A DNA stretch of 64,000 nt from Apostichopus japonicus (GCF_037975245.1 NC_092569.1:15911001-15975000), one strand, 5' to 3'. Shown: positions 25,443-40,456, numbered from the stretch's first letter. The notes: generated by a model from the letters alone, not told the origin. Program-made: numbers and translations.

Positions 25443-28400
25443 ATGGAGAGAAAGAAATTTTTTCAGCTTTTCCATTTGGCACTTATCCTCATCGATATGA
25501 CGGATGCCGGAAGTAAGTGTATATTTTAAGATGATAATAAGAGTTATGGGTTCCATTTTCTTTCTATTTTACCAATAACAATATGTTGAGTCTTTTAGAG
25601 TCTCCTGTGGGTTTGTCAGGCTGTCTTGGTTGAGGGGTTTGGGCATACATAAAGTACATCCTGTTTTTATTTTTCTAATGGCTTATTTTGGCAACCTTGT
25701 GAATTTAAAGCAACGTGAGCAAGGCAACTTTCAGCAAATTTCGAGCAAGGGTTCTTCAAGAGTAATTCACTTTTATGAGTACTCGAGCTGCTTGAATATT
25801 AACATAACTACCCCTCCCTACATATATCTCCGTCTAGATTACAGAAAATTGATTGGAAAATATAAACGGGCTTACCTATATTCTATTAACTTCTGCATGT
25901 CTAATTGGAGTTTTCTTGTGATATTATAGTCACATCAGTTGGTATCTAGAAATATGTTGTTTATAGTTCGTAGGGCTATTGATATATGAAAATCCTATGT
26001 CATTTAATGGCTGAGTTCTGAGTGTTTTATCACCCTTTCATCTATACGATATATAAAACCGAGAATACTGTATTATTCTTCACTCTCAGTACAGTCAACA
26101 TGTACAGAAACATATACGAGTACGAGAACTGCTACCAGTAACTTCATTTATGTTTTGATGTTTTTAATATTGGTTATCTATACCATCCATTTTATTTAAA
26201 TTATGCTGATTTACTTCTTTTATAAAGAATTCCATATTTATAACCATTACTTCACACTTCACATAAATCTTAAGCATTTGTTTGTTCCGTTCTTTTCTGT
26301 TCTGCTTCTGTTTTTTTTTTTTTTGCGTTTCGTCTGTTTCGTTTTGTCTTGTCTTATGTTGTCTTGTTTTAATCATAACTTAATTTTGTGGCTGAGTATT
26401 TTTTTTTACTCTTGTACATGTAGCTGTTTCTGAGGTTAGTTTCTTCTTGTTTTCTTATTCATAGAGTTGTGTGATTTTGCTGAGAAATTTCCATGTAAAG
26501 GAAGCCACTGTTTACCTTCACCTTGTAAAGGTAAGTAAAATGTAAACAGAACACAGAATTTTGTCAAATTATTATTTATATATTTTTAAGAAGTTTAACA
26601 TGCCACAAAAATGATGTTTTCCTTGTGCCTGTGAATTAGGTGGTTTTCCAACTTGACGTCTTCTTAACTGGTTTAATTTTTCATTTAAACCAAAAATACT
26701 AATACAAAATACCATTGTTTGAGAGACAGCATTTAATATCGGTGTGTTTGGTTCGTTATAGAAATTGACAGTATTATCTCTTTATGAACTGCGTGCATTA
26801 TTTCAATTCAATTTGAAAATATTCGTTTGAATAAAAAAAAAATCTTTTTTGGGGGGGGATTGCAAATACAATTAATAAGTCTATGAGATATCACCCAATC
26901 AACTTGCTAGTATGATTTTACAATTTTCGCATTATTAACAACATTCTGTCTATGAGGACAGCCATTTTAAACATCCGCTTACATTCATTTTGGTCTGTTA
27001 AAGTAACATCATAACGAAAAGAAGACCACTAGATTTGTAAATTATGATTCAATGATATATTATTTTCTGGTTAGAGTGGAATACGTTATCTATTTAGCTG
27101 TTAATATATTTGTGTTGTTAATGATATTCTTATTTTCCACCATCTAATACCACTTTCTAACGAAACAAGAGATGTCTATGGTCCAAACTGTAGTGCAAAA
27201 TAAATAGAAAGAGGAATTCTATTTCCATGTAATTGAACCTACTTTAAAGCATTAATATATTTATACAACATTGTCCATAAACATCCTTCCTATACTGTTT
27301 TCTAGGTAAGACAATGCAAGAATCAAAGGAACCATCTACTGCAGTCATTACTGAACCACAAGGCACGACTCTAGGTAAGTCCCGTAGCATACCAAGCGCA
27401 CTACTCATATCATGTGATAATAGAATAAATCACATTAATTTTGCATTAATGTGCATTTTGATTTAATTTACATGCTTTCTTGAAAGTCGCAATCAGCTTT
27501 CGGTCGTTAAGTTCATATTAGGATGTTACTACATGGAGAAATGAAACAAACCATAATAATCATGATATTTCAAAGCTAAAACTGCTCTTATCTCCATTCA
27601 GGTTCTTCGATATATACGTGTCCTCCGAACATGATCTATGGAAACTGCACTTGTGAAGCAACATGTGAAGATCCCAAAGGAGAGTTTGCTTGTAACAGTA
27701 CCTGTTTAGGTAGCACGGGCTGTATCTGCAAAGCTGGATTAATGCTGAATGGAAGTGACTGTATCAGTGCGAGTAAATGCAGCTGTTTCGTTACAGAGGC
27801 CAACTTGGTTATATCGGTGAGTTTTTGTGACATCTATTTAAATTTCAGATGACATTTCTAAAGGATATTTGATCACAGAATTAAATTTTATCTGACAACA
27901 ATTTTGTTCTTCTAACCTAAAATTTTACATTTGATCTGTTTTAGAATGGAAAAACATACGTTAACGATAACTGCACCCAGAAGTGTTCCTGTACCAATAA
28001 CCGACTGATCTGTGAAGACGAGTACAACTGTAGTACCAATGCTGTGTGTGATGTCAAGAATGAAGTACGACAGTGTTATTGTAATGAGGGATACGAAGGT
28101 GATGGTGAAACTTGTGTATCCTTGCCGTATAGAGACTGCCAGGATGTTTATGACGCTGACCATAGGCAAGATGGCGTTCATACAATCAAGCCTACTGGAT
28201 GGCCTGGTTTACCATTCAACGTATCTTGCAAAATGGAAAACGGTGGAGGATGGACCGTAAGTCTTGATTGAAACAATATGAATATTTCAAGTATGTTTCT
28301 GTGAGTTTTGTTGATTAAGTCTATTGTAGACGGTATTGCAAGTCCGAGTTCCTGTTTTCGGTTTGGTTTCACTTTATAATTCCTTCCCAAGTATTGAGTG

Positions 28401-30514
28401 TATCAAAATTACTTTAGTAGAAGCAAAGTGTGATAATCCTAAAAATAGCCCACCCCCTAAAGAAAACAAAAACAAAGAAAAATCCTACATTTGTCTTACT
28501 GAAATAGTATTCTATAAATATATATTCGTGCGGTGTTTCTTAAATTAAGTTTTTCTGTTAGCATGCTTCACGACTCTCATCATTATCTTTCTTTTATTAT
28601 ATTTACTCGCTATCTTTTCAGGTGTTTCAACGTCGTACTGATGGTTCTACGAGTTTTTATCAAAACTGGACTGCGTACAAAGAAGGGTTTGGTGACAGCA
28701 GGAACTTATGGCTAGGAAATGAAAAGCTTCATTACTTGACGAACCAGAGAAACTACAAGCTTCGCTTTGACATCACTACTTCTAGTGGATCGGCTAAATA
28801 TGCTGAGTATACAAAATTTCAAGTCGAGTCTGAGAGCAGCAACTACACAATGAATAAACTGGGCACTCGCAGCGGAAATACAGGTTTGTTGCATGTTTGA
28901 TATTTGCGCCTTGCCTTAGATAATAGGTCAAGGTATAGTTACTAGTATGATGACAATAAACTTCATGAGAAAATGTTCGTCACGGTTTCAACACATCTTG
29001 ATTTTAAATATAACCTACAAAATCTGCTTTAAGTACACTGGATCAGAAACCCTTAAACAGAGGGTTGGGTGTAACACCCCCAACCCCTCCCCCTTCCTTT
29101 CACAATTCACGCACACAGTTTCGAAGGTTGTATATACGAGATCATTATCAAGTCTTTAATGCATTTCTGGGTATGTGTTTGAAAACTGTCACGCATTAAT
29201 TAAAACAAAATACAGATAGAAACAGACAAAAAAGTGAAGAAATAATACCACGAATATTCATCCATCTTAATTAGTTGCAATTGATGTGAAGAACCATCCT
29301 AACATTCGCCAGTTTTGGTGTTGTAATATTGGAATAGGAAAGAAGGTTTTTTCTCGAACGATATTTGAGCCAGTGATCTTAACCATTTGCAAACAATTCT
29401 CGTCCCATCTGGATTCGTTACTTTAAAGAAACAGTAATGTGTTAGATAGTTACCGTATCATCGTATCAATTGGATACCGGTGGTATCATTTACAAAATAT
29501 TGAACTAGTCTGAATAGCCGATGAAAGAGAATGTATGCTGTTTGAGAAAGCATCAGTCTAAGAAAGGGACACATCATGGAAAAGAAATACGACCATATAT
29601 CTTCACAGAACCATTAACAGAGAATAAATATTGAGGGTTTCCAGTGGACACATACTACTAACAGAATAATGTTCTTACAAGATCTGCGAAACAATTACAC
29701 CAAGAAGAGTCACACACCATCTTTGAAGACAAAGAGACATAGATAAAATTACAATGTGAAAATAATAACTAAAATATAGTTAATGAAACGCCCAGTGGTT
29801 AGTTTCCCTGTAAAACCAAGTACAATATTTACTAATTTAATCATAATATTGAATATCATCAGACAATAATTTCTTGTAGACAAGCTTAATTTGTATGTTA
29901 CTATTCATCAGTTAATTTTAATCCAGATCACCTCCATTAGTAAGAAAACCTAATTAAAATAAAGCACTATAAAGAATAAATCAGCACATGAAATATAAAA
30001 TGATTACGGAATTATTACATTAACAATGAATTCTGAATCTCTCTAAATAAAATCACCCCCCCCCCCACCCACAACCCTTCCTTTTCCAGTATACTGGAAA
30101 ATTCATTTAATGTCCTAACAAAAATTTGCAATATATCAGGATACTAACGCTAATGTTTAATGACTAAGTATTAACCACTGAAGGTTCTTGCTGTTTTGCT
30201 TCGCAGGTAAAAAATTGTCTATTGGCAGAGGAAAACAATTCAGCACGCATGACCGAGACAATGACCAATGTGGTAATATCAATTGTGCAGAGAAGTACAG
30301 AAGCGGCTGGTGGCACTCGAATGTTTGGTGCAATTTTTGTGATAGTATTGACTCTTGCTATTTTGTCCAGGACGTCAATGGCTGCAAGTTTGCTTGTACG
30401 ACCGAAAACCTCAATGGTGTCTACAATGGAGGAAATGGGGAAATGATCTTCTCTGATTATTTTAAGAACTGCAATGTCCAATATGTTGAGATGAAAATTC
30501 GACCATCCTCTTGA
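25443..30514 (+). CDS. Secreted fibrinogen-related protein (TIL-EGF-FReD), 7 exons; FREP1
   Basis: Exons are 25443-25512, 26465-26530, 27306-27374, 27602-27816, 27945-28256, 28622-28883 and 30207-30514, all GT/AG, giving 433 aa. Domains in order: a signal peptide (FFQLFHLALILIDM); a Cys-containing N segment; a Ser/Thr/Pro linker exon; a TIL domain starting CPPNMIYGNC; a VWC-like stretch; an EGF-like module ending CNEGYEGDGETC; and a fibrinogen C-terminal domain from YRDCQDVYDA to MKIRPSS. The FReD has the Ca-site motif DRDND and ENLNGVYNGG. Between WW and ENLNG it has about 27 residues with four extra cysteines. FReD proteins of invertebrates are usually secreted lectins for pathogen recognition; that role here is inference. 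Exons 1-3 end in phase 1, which suits module exchange. No lesions are seen. Confidence 0.92.
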
Positions 30515-30804
30515 GTTGATGAACAAGATTATTGTGAAACTGAGCATTTTACGAAACATTTTACGATATAATTCAGAATTTAATTAAGTCTGACCAAACG
30601 GAGCGTGGTTGGAATATACTTTATGGATAACAACATAAGAAAACATTAAACCTTAAGACTGAAACATTCACTAGAAAGTTGATTGTTCGAAATGGAATGA
30701 AAACTGAAAAAATCGGATCAAAGACAAATATAACATTCATTGCTCTACTGGTGAGTCATTCATCACTGCAAATAATTACGAGACATTAGCATTACTTAAA
30801 ATAC

Positions 30805-30810
30805 AATAAA
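30805..30810 (+). promoter_or_regulatory. Candidate poly(A) signal of FREP1
   Basis: AATAAA about 290 nt after the FREP1 stop codon, overlapping a second AATAAA. It is the first good hexamer downstream. Confidence 0.5.
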
Positions 30811-31210
30811 TAAAGTAATACGAAATAAAAAAACGTTTCGAGTTTTTATTTAAATTGTAAAAGTTTGTTAAAAGGGAACCAGAGGCATTAGTCGTTCACA
30901 TTATACACACCGAAATTCATAAATAGTGATTAGCATAACATTACGTGTAGAACTTATACTATTGACATAATGTGTAGTCTGAATGTGTCACAGAACTCAC
31001 CTTTTCCCGCATATTTGATAAACCAGAACCAACCCCCCCCCCACCCCTGTACATGATTTAATGAATTAAAAATTTAACTTAAAATTTGAAACATTACTCG
31101 ACAACGTCTTAAACAGAATAAAGAGGAAAGTGTCTGAATTAAAGGAATGGAACTGTTGTGTTTCTATATCAAAATTCATTCGAAATGCAGTTTACCAAGT
31201 AAACATGTCT

Positions 31211-31211
31211 G

Positions 31212-31301
<90 letters not shown>
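31211..31301. repeat. (AT)n-(GT)n-(AT)n compound microsatellite
   Basis: AT dinucleotides interrupted by a GT run at about 31231-31252. Confidence 0.97.
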
Positions 31302-31303
<2 letters not shown>

Positions 31304-31462
31304 CTCCATATCTCCCTCCCCCCCCCTTCCCTCGATCGGTAAAGACGAATATTTCGTTCTATATCAATACCAGCGTAAATAATAGTGAACATATTTGTAC
31401 CAATATAATAACAAATATAATTACCAATCAAAATATAAATTAAATTCAACCAATACTGAGGC

Positions 31463-31465
<3 letters not shown>

Positions 31466-31501
<36 letters not shown>
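31466..31501. repeat. (AT)n microsatellite
   Basis: Short AT dinucleotide tract. Confidence 0.95.
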
Positions 31502-31507
<6 letters not shown>

Positions 31508-32259
31508 CCTAATACCTCTATCTCCCTGTATAAAATGAATGATCAGCAAGTGTTATTACAGATATATATCAAATCAATAAGAATAAGCACACCAGAGAAG
31601 TTCTTTTTCACGACCGGTTTCGTCTTTTTGGCTCTTATCAGGCGAAGGCTGGAATCGAACATCGGGTATCGTGTGACAGACCATACCATTCGATGGGATA
31701 CTACTGGCTATGAAGGCGTGATTTAATGGCTTTGTATAACTGCCAATGAGAGAGTATAACGCAAGTGTTTTATGATGTATATGTCCAACTGAAGGCATCA
31801 TTGAAGACTTTTATGACACCACAAATCTGACATTGAACCTACTTTTCAAAAATCGATATTTTTACTTTATCTCAATTGTGTGCAATTGACGGTACCAGGC
31901 GAAGCGTCTGTCTTACAAGTTGTCAACAGATGTGAGAAAAGTCACCGCACTATTATATTCTTTAATAAATAAATAAATATATGAGCTTACATTATTCAAA
32001 ATTGAACCTTTCATTTTTGTTTGTATCAAATGGCGCTTCGTTCAGAGCAAACACGTATTTAATAATCGTTTCATTATTGTCTGAACACAATGGAGAAGTA
32101 AATTTGATATACATCTTACAGCCTATGTATGCATAATTTTTCTTGATATATTTTTTTTATATGATTAATATTTTTGCTATATATATCAAACGATGAGCTA
32201 AGTCAACTTCAATTTCCTGAAATAGCGGGTGAATTTACATCATATTGCATTAGGCACGA

Positions 32260-32830
32260 GTGACAAGGGCTGGAAAACCTTGCGAACCGTCCGAACCAGG
32301 TTCGCGGGAAATCCGCGACGCTCGCGGGAAATCCAGCCCTGCTGGCGAAAAAAAAAATCGGAAAAAAAAAATAGAAAAAAACGGGACGAAAAACTAAAAA
32401 AAGACACAAAGGACAAATAAGTACATCTATAAAAAAAAAATAAAAAAAAAAGTAAAATTTCACAAGAAAAGTTTCAGAAACAAAAGGAAAATGTTCAGAG
32501 AGCGTGCTCGCAATTTTAGTCACAATACCAACGAGTAATGATGTGTCCCTAACCCACTTACAATGGCTATTTCGAAAGCTTCAGGGTATACGTGTCACAC
32601 GGAAACCCACGGCCTAGCGCGGGAAGGTTGCTGTAATAAATCAGCCTCGCGGGAAATGTTTTGAACAATATTGCCATTCCACGTTCTTTTATATTTGTAT
32701 TGTATGTTGGTTAGTAAACGTTTTCTTTCGTATGAATTTGACTTCAGTTCAGTGTTCCCACTAAGGTGCGGGATTCCCTTCAACTGACTCAGTAATCCCG
32801 CAAAGAAAACATTTGTCTGCTGGAAATCCC
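32260..32830. mobile_element. Transposon debris with inverted GGGCTGGA ends
   Basis: AGGGCTGGAAAACC at 32267 and GGAAATCCAGCCCT at 32326 form a short inverted pair around repeated CGCGGGAAATCC units. Further CGCGGGAAA copies and CAGTGTTCCCACTAAG (32750-32770, a hAT-like terminal sequence) follow. No complete element or target duplication was defined. Long A-rich runs lie between. Confidence 0.4.
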
Positions 32831-33083
32831 CGCATCGTTTTTTGCATTCGCGATGAGGTTATACTCAATGTACAACTTATTCACTTGACCGCATAGAGAA
32901 AAAAACTGAAAATCAATTGTGTACCAATTGTGTAAGGAAAGGTGGTAGGCTACACCTTTCAAATTTTACGAAAGATCGAGCAAAGCACTTTCGAAAAATT
33001 AACGCCAAACTTGCATATCGTACTAAATGCAACTAATGTCATGTAAACAAGGCTCTAGTGCATCCATTTATGAATATACCATC

Positions 33084-33550
33084 AAAAATTATCATCTCAG
33101 CCTGAATGATTTATTTAATAGGCACCACATCTGGTGTTAAGCGGGGGGGGGGGGGGAAAGAAAGTATTTTCTAGCATTTCCAAAAGTACCGAAAAAATAA
33201 TATCATACCATAGTTAAGTGTATAGCAAATAGCCTAACCACCTCGGCGGTTATGACGGATCTCACGTAACTACAAAATCACAACTAATTGTATTTTGCGG
33301 AGTTTACCTTTTCTACAAGAACATGGAAACAATATTTAGCATTGAGTTAATCATGCCAAGTGGCCTTAAACATGTGATTACAAGGGTAACTTTCATAAAG
33401 ATGGCCATAGCAAGGGGCCTTGATATCGTGCTATGCGTGTATGGTATGCATACATAATTCATTATGATTCGTCTTTATTTGGGAGTGGACTCTCACTGTC
33501 CATCTAAAATTATCATCTCAGCCTGAATGATTTATTTAATAGGCACCACC
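33084..33550. repeat. 45-bp direct repeat pair 423 bp apart
   Basis: The block beginning AAAATTATCATCTCAGCCTG at about 33085 recurs at about 33507 almost exactly, both copies ending TTTAATAGGCACCAC. A poly-G run (33143-33155) lies between them. Confidence 0.9.
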
Positions 33551-33659
33551 GGCTGGTCTGTACTCTGGTGCTCCAGATATTTGTCCTAACTTTTTTCATT
33601 AATTATGAAAAATTCCAGACATGAGATCTCAAAGCTGTCTACATGTGACTCAGAATACT

Positions 33660-33794
33660 CGGGAAAGGCCGTTTCCGGCCATCTGGGGGGTTTCCAAAAC
33701 CCAAAATTTTCTTGTACGCTCCGCGCCAACTGATGGTGGCGCTCCGCTTAGATAGTCCTGCCGGCACTCAATCCACCCTGGGCAGAACCCTGTA
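33660..33794. mobile_element. hAT-like fragment related to the element at 49533
   Basis: TACGCTCCGCGCCAACTGATGG and GGTGGCGCTCCGCTTAG here are the reverse complement of GGCGCGGAGCGTA and CTAAGCGGAGCGCCACC inside the hAT element at 49533-50726. The right end reads CAGAACCCTG. The left end is not defined. Confidence 0.5.
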
Positions 33795-33985
33795 ATACTA
33801 ATATTAATAATAATACTAATACTAATACTAATAATGATAATAATACTAATACTTATACTTATACTAATACTAATACTAATGATAATACTATTACTAATAC
33901 TAATAATAATAATAATACTAAGACTTATACTAATACTAACATTAATACTACTACTACTACTAATAATAATAATAATATAATGAGA
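33795..33985. repeat. (TAATAC/TAA)n microsatellite
   Basis: Imperfect runs of AATACT and AATAAT units over about 190 bp. Confidence 0.9.
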
Positions 33986-36900
33986 TTATGTCGGAAATAC
34001 TTTTATTCCTTTACCACACAGTTGCTAATTATTGTCTTCATTTGGCTATTTCGATTTAATTTTAAAACAAGCAAAACTTATACATCTCGAAAAAGAGTGT
34101 CATATTTTATGCAAAAGCGGTTTATGAAACAGAAGTATTAACTGATCTATAGCAATCTTGACCTACCGATCACATTTAACATTTGTTAAACTACTGTAAT
34201 ATTACTTCTTTTGCGGGCAAACCTTAACCCGAATGTCGTGATATTCCTACGAACAAAGGTCTTGGGTAAAACAATATTTTGCCCAACTTTTTACGAGTGT
34301 GCGTTGAGTTTAAGCTGCCGATAAGAATCTTATCCGTGCCTGAATTTTGATGGTCAGCTTTAGGGACAAGTAAAGCGCACACATTTCATCAGACATGCCG
34401 AGCAATTCAAGGAACTGCTGCCTCAGTAAATACACTTGGACTTGGAAACAAGAAGCATGGCAGGAACTACCACATGTAATGACTTTTTTGCCTTGTAACT
34501 TCAAACGTGGATAGAACAATACGTTAAGTATGTAATCCCTAACCCCCTCCACCTCCCCCCCCCCTCTCCGACAAGCACACATACTTAAGCAACTCCCGTA
34601 AATATTTTCGATGTGAGCAAAAGTAACATTTCTAGATATATACCTGGAGCCGAAAATGGGCATTCATGGTGTTCGTGGAGCTTTTATGGGATAATCATAT
34701 CTTTATTTAGAGCTTACACTGCTTCAGTCATTGTTGTAAAGACACAAAGAAGGACAAATTCGACGACCCAAACGTAGATGGGAATACGAAGGTTATAAAA
34801 AAAAAATAGGTAATCAGGATTTTCTTTTTGTTAGCGAGTTTTCAAGGAAAGAGATTTCAAGCTAAGTAATTTGTCACTCTGTTACGTATAGGAAACGTGA
34901 AGAACTTGTATGTGTACAGCTTATGTAACGAACATCATATTATGTGTCAGAGAGGTTCTAGCTGGGCCTATGAAGTGACAATAAAGAGCTCACTATTTCT
35001 GAGCCTTTGTTTGTCATGTATCCAGTGTGTAATCTAATGATTGAATTTGTCGTAAATATGTTATGAAATCAGTTACGTTCACTTATCATAACAATGTATT
35101 ACATGAAGTACAACATCCTCCTTTAAATTTAGATTGCATCTATATTCACAATTCATTAGAGAACTGCAAACGCACAACTGTGTGGGAAAAATCTAGCCAC
35201 TTGTGTAAGTTTAAAAGTTAACAATTTTGCTCTAATAAGTTTTGATTGAGGATTTTGGGCCAAAAATGTTATATTTGACTCAAGTTGATAATTCCCCAAA
35301 TCCTAATATTGGAGTTTCATTATATATTTTTATTATTTAATATTTAAATAGAAACATGGCTGTTTATTCCGGACGATGTCTGATGGCTGATATATTCTCT
35401 CAACAGCTACGTTTGCAAGGATAAGTTTTGATAACGAAGTTATTTGTGTCTCTGTTTCATTTTCTTCTTTTTTTTCTGTCAAAAACGTCAGTTTTGAGTC
35501 AATGTGTTATACCATACGAAATATTACACGTGCTAAGTATTATTATATCGTTACATGACTTCAGATCAGGCATAAATATTTTACAAAAATTTCATTTAAC
35601 AAAGTACGTTACTTCATCTTTACACTGTAACTACAAAACGTTGTTTTAATAATCCAAGCATTATAAAAAATCTACATTACAGAAGAAAAATAGATAAAAA
35701 ACTCGTTTAAATTGAATCTAAGTGTTGTTAATGTGAGTTAGAATCAATCGCGACTTACAAAACCAAAAAGTATTACTTTAACATCAATCCATCACAGCAG
35801 CATGAATAAGGAAATATATAACATTAATTGAAGATACTTTTCAGGCTAACAATAAACTTACTTTTGGTCACTGCGCCCTTTAAACATCTTTTCATTACAA
35901 TTTTTACACAAACATGTCACTATTTAGTTTGTTGAGAAATTATCTATTGAATATATATCAGGTAATCCTCTGTCACCTATTTCCTTTTCACTGGATGTTT
36001 ATTAACTTTTGTTTCTTTTGCTCTTTATCTGCTTAAAAAAGTGGTTATTTGACATGAAATTGTATAAATTCATTAGAGGTCGGACAATGGAATTATGATT
36101 TTCGTTCAAAGAGTGTGTGTGAGTGTGAGGGCATGGGGTAGGAGTATCATGCAACGTGCCTAACCTATCAAAATAAAATGTTAAGAATCAATATAAAAAG
36201 AACTGGGAAGCCTGCAATTTGAATGTCGTATACCTCACTAGAGAAATTGTAGTCTATCAAACTGCGTATTTTTTTTTGGGGGGGGGTATGTTTGATTTTT
36301 GTTACAAGATTAATTGATTTCCTAATTATTGCAAATAGGCCTACTAATGTACATCAATGAATAGAATGGTTTAGTTTACAAATTGCTCATTTACTATAGA
36401 ACCACGGTATTTAAAGTAAGTTGGTTCTAGAATTGTTGTCAATTGCGTCAAAGTTATCAGATAAAGAAAATGAGTATGAAAACATCAAGGAACAACTACA
36501 TAGAAAGACGTAGTGAACTTTTAATACGTTGATTTTATAGTTTTGAAACTTTATTGTACGAGCTTTTACTTCCATTGGAAATAGTAATGCAAAGTTTTAA
36601 TATGATTGGATGCCCATAAGATAATAGGAGGAATATTTTACAACTGAGATTAAAAAGAAGAAAACATTATCAAAAATTGAAAGCCGGAGATTCTCCTCTA
36701 TAGTATTTGATGGTTACCGTGACTGGTACAAGTTGGGTCAACAAGTAAAATGTAAAGTATTTAAATAATTTGGGTGATTAAAAATGCATTTTATGGATAT
36801 TTTGAAAAGCCATACAGAGAAATTTTAGGATGGAAAGTAAAAAGAAAACATAAATAGAAATCAAGTAAACAAGTCACATCAAGTATTTATTTGTTTTCTT

Positions 36901-39900
36901 GTGTACTATTTTGTGTCGACATTATGAAAAGCAACCTGTTTAAATAGAAAAGTGAGATTTACTAGTATGTATCGAATACAGGAGAATACTACTTCAATAA
37001 CGGTCAATATCATTTGATATTGCTGCTTTAACAACATCAGGTAGAGACACTATCCAAAGTATGTTCCTCATATCATATACTTTTTTTTTGTGTTCCTTTA
37101 TTTAATTATACAATGAAGAAAATAAACAAAGGAAATTTGTCTGGGAATTTTCAAACACATTAGGAAGAGCTCTTCCAATGTTGGAAACAAGCAAAACACT
37201 CTGTTTATTATCAAAAGGAAAAAGAAAAAAATCCAGTGTGATTTCTTTTCTGACGTGAGATTATGATTACTTTTAAAAGGAAAGACAAAGTGCCAATGTT
37301 TTTTTTTTTTCTAAGACAATTATATTGATTGAAACACAGAAAAATGTGTAAATTTATTAATTTAGCCAAAAATTAATTAAACTTAGACAACGCCACATTG
37401 AGTTGTATAGAATAAAAGATTAAATTGTGTGACAAAACAATGGATCTAAAATATTTCCAACTCGTGCAAAAGTTTTCAAATATTAACCCACCTCGGCCGT
37501 TTGATGAGACGAAGAAAATGCTATCAAACTTGTTGAACACACGAACAAGAAACTTTTAAAACAGCCGTGAGGTTTTCCATTGTTCGGAAATAGGGAATAG
37601 GAAAAGTGAGAATGACAGCTCGAGTCTCGGTAGAGAAGAGAAACAAGGAATGCTAGAAAACAACTTCGAAAATCAACCTACGATTTAACGTGACTTAACA
37701 ATAATTGAAAAGCCCAATTGGCTGTAGGCCAAACTTCTGCTTATGCTTAGTATGTTTGTACGCCACTTTTTTATTATTAATTACCACAGATGGATTTACA
37801 AGCATCCGTCCATCATCATATCGAACATTTCTCTGAATATGATTGGCTGCAAACAATGGGATGCATGAATCAAGTTTCTTCCTTAACGAGGTGTATGACC
37901 ATAGTCTCTCGATATGTTGAACAATCATCAACACAACTATGAACTGGATTGTAGGATTGTCGGCTTTACACAAAAAGTAAGAAATACAAATAGTTCACTT
38001 GCATCAACCCATTTACGGCATTTCCCGCCTTGCAAACATTTCATACTTTCCTAACACACATATTTTATTTTAAAAGCGTGGGACCCTCATTTCCCCACCT
38101 GTAAACTATACTGATGAGTGCAACAAATGCTTAGGCTTTTTTTGTCAACATTGAGCAAATATTATTTTGTTTCGTACAGTATATACCAGTACTCAGTTTG
38201 TTGTTGCCAAAGTTAAGCAAAATATGCAGTAATAATTGTTCATATATTAAATCATGTTTGACTTTTATTGTTTTGTATTTTAAGACTAAATTATAAATAA
38301 AGGAACTGTTTGGTAGTCAAAGTTGAAAGATTAAAAAAAAAATAGAATTTGGATTTGTGACAATATATCGATCACATTTATTTCACATTTTCCGCAAAGT
38401 AAATCTTGGCAGATAGCGTGTATTACAGCGTAAAATTTGTATGTGATCTGAGTAACACGGACTTTTCCTTAATTTGCCTTTCACTACAAATGTATATGTA
38501 AATAAATAAATAAATATATTTATTTGTTTGTTTGAAGGTTCATCAAGTAGATTCACCTGACTTCAGTTGGTGAAAGATAAGCTTCCATTCATCATAATTT
38601 AAGTCTAAGTGGTGATAGATCGAGATACATGTTCGTTATAAAAAAAAAAACACTCCCTTAATTGTTCAGTATAACCTTCCATTAAATCCTGAAAGCCATA
38701 AACACTTTCATAGGGGTGTCGAAACATATCAGATTATTGTCCTATGTTGCCCTCGCCTCCATAAAATAACACACGTGGCTATGTGGTCGTCAATATTAAC
38801 AATAATTTAAGCCTATATCATCACTTCACTTACTTCATTTTGCCACCATTTCAATAATTTAAGTACTTGTTCCATTAAAACGTTCTATAATAATATACCA
38901 TCTCCAAACGGAAAACTATTCGTTTGCCATTTTTATGGTTTCCACAGTGAGTCTCGAAACTGATTTGCATTGCAATCAGAATGTATATATCACTGTGGTG
39001 TTAATGTGTATACATGTATTTTCAACATGTCCAGCGACATAATTACGTAACTGTTGTATGTGTATAATCCTTAAGAAGAAAAAAGGTAGACTGTTCTTGT
39101 AACATTTTCCAGATACAACTGATCTACCATACAATTGATATCCTGCCTTTCTCCCGGCTCAGTCAAGTTCTAAAAAAAGGTGTAAACTTACTAGTGAGGT
39201 AGGATTGACCAAAGATAGTTCAATGTAATAACCGAATATTACCCAAATCAACATCATACATGTTAAACACTAAAGAAGTTACGACAAACACATACCACTG
39301 TCACGCTGTTAACCCGTTCAATCAGCTCTCTACCTCGACTGTCAAACACATTCTACATGACTATGTGCCATCACTTTCATATATTCTGTAGCAACTGTAG
39401 ATGAGCATTTCAAGTCCTACACAGTACTTTGTAGCAACACTTAATTTTTAATATGGGAATCATAGTATCAGCACAGTACTGTATTGTGACACGACCACCA
39501 TCTATCGCTGCGTGAATTTTCATTTTGTGGCCGAATCCTGATATACAAGAACATTGGGTACAGTACTAGTAGTATATATGCCAAGCGGTAAAAGGCGCAT
39601 CCTACAAGTGTATGTAATTGTATTTTACATTTAGTTTCTTACATTTATCTTCTTTTTCTACATAAAAATTTCCCTTTCGATCTACCATTTTTAATCTACC
39701 GTGGAACATAATAAACTAACGTCACGTTACCGCGCACAAAAGTCACAATGAAGAGCTATCCAGAACCGCCGTCACACTTCTATATCAGGACAGCAGATGC
39801 CATAACTGGCTCATTTCTATAGCTAATAGATGGACTATCACAAGCGTGCCACCATGATGGATACATACATGTCTGTAAATGTTCATAACAGTGTGTATAC

Positions 39901-40386
39901 TTGAAATTATGATATTCGAGTGACCGACTAATCGCTGAAGCATTGACGAGAAACTTATTTTATAGCGAATTCCATATACAAGACGGTAACTTCCGGGAGA
40001 GAGAGACATATGGAGAGAAGAAAATTGACATCATGATACATTCACAAAAGATACAAAAACAAAGCATCCTACCCCAGCTCTTTCTACCATTCCGCCGTCT
40101 CTAGCTCTCAACGACCGTAGCTTAAAATTCGTCTCTTCATTTTTGCATGATCATTATGGCTCACATACGCTTACTAATTTGAGTTGAATAACGGTACAAC
40201 CTTATCGAATTCACAACTTTCTCGTAATTGTGACCATATCCTGATAGTTTGATTAGTTGATTTTTATTACAGTTGTTTATGCAGAGTTCGTTTTTACTGA
40301 CTTTATCATTTCCATGTTTGTACTCCACTTAATCATGTACACGGACATCATAATGTCCACAAAGGTCATTTCGTTTGACTAAAGTT

Positions 40387-40389
<3 letters not shown>
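33986..40389. other. Long AT-rich intergenic stretch, nothing recognised
   Basis: Between the 3' sides of FREP1 (+) and FREP2 (-). Small ORFs at 34310-34663, 35428-35649 and 37695-37973 have no recognisable motif, no plausible splice context and AT-driven composition, so I do not call them genes. Confidence 0.5.

Positions 40390-40453
<64 letters not shown>
40390..40453. repeat. (AT)n microsatellite
   Basis: First of two long AT tracts just 3' of FREP2. Confidence 0.97.

Positions 40454-40456
<3 letters not shown>

Noticed and set aside
27602..27852. FREP1 TIL exon reading through to 27852 as a separate small protein
   Set aside because: A good donor at 27817 and a matching phase-0 exon at 27945 give a better model.
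31600..31680. CACGACCGGTTTCGTC motif as the end of a Penelope-like element
   Set aside because: The motif resembles repeats known near such elements, but no RT or second end was found, so the assignment was not supportable.
34310..34663. 117-aa minus-strand ORF
   Set aside because: No recognisable domain; includes low-complexity sequence from a C-rich run.
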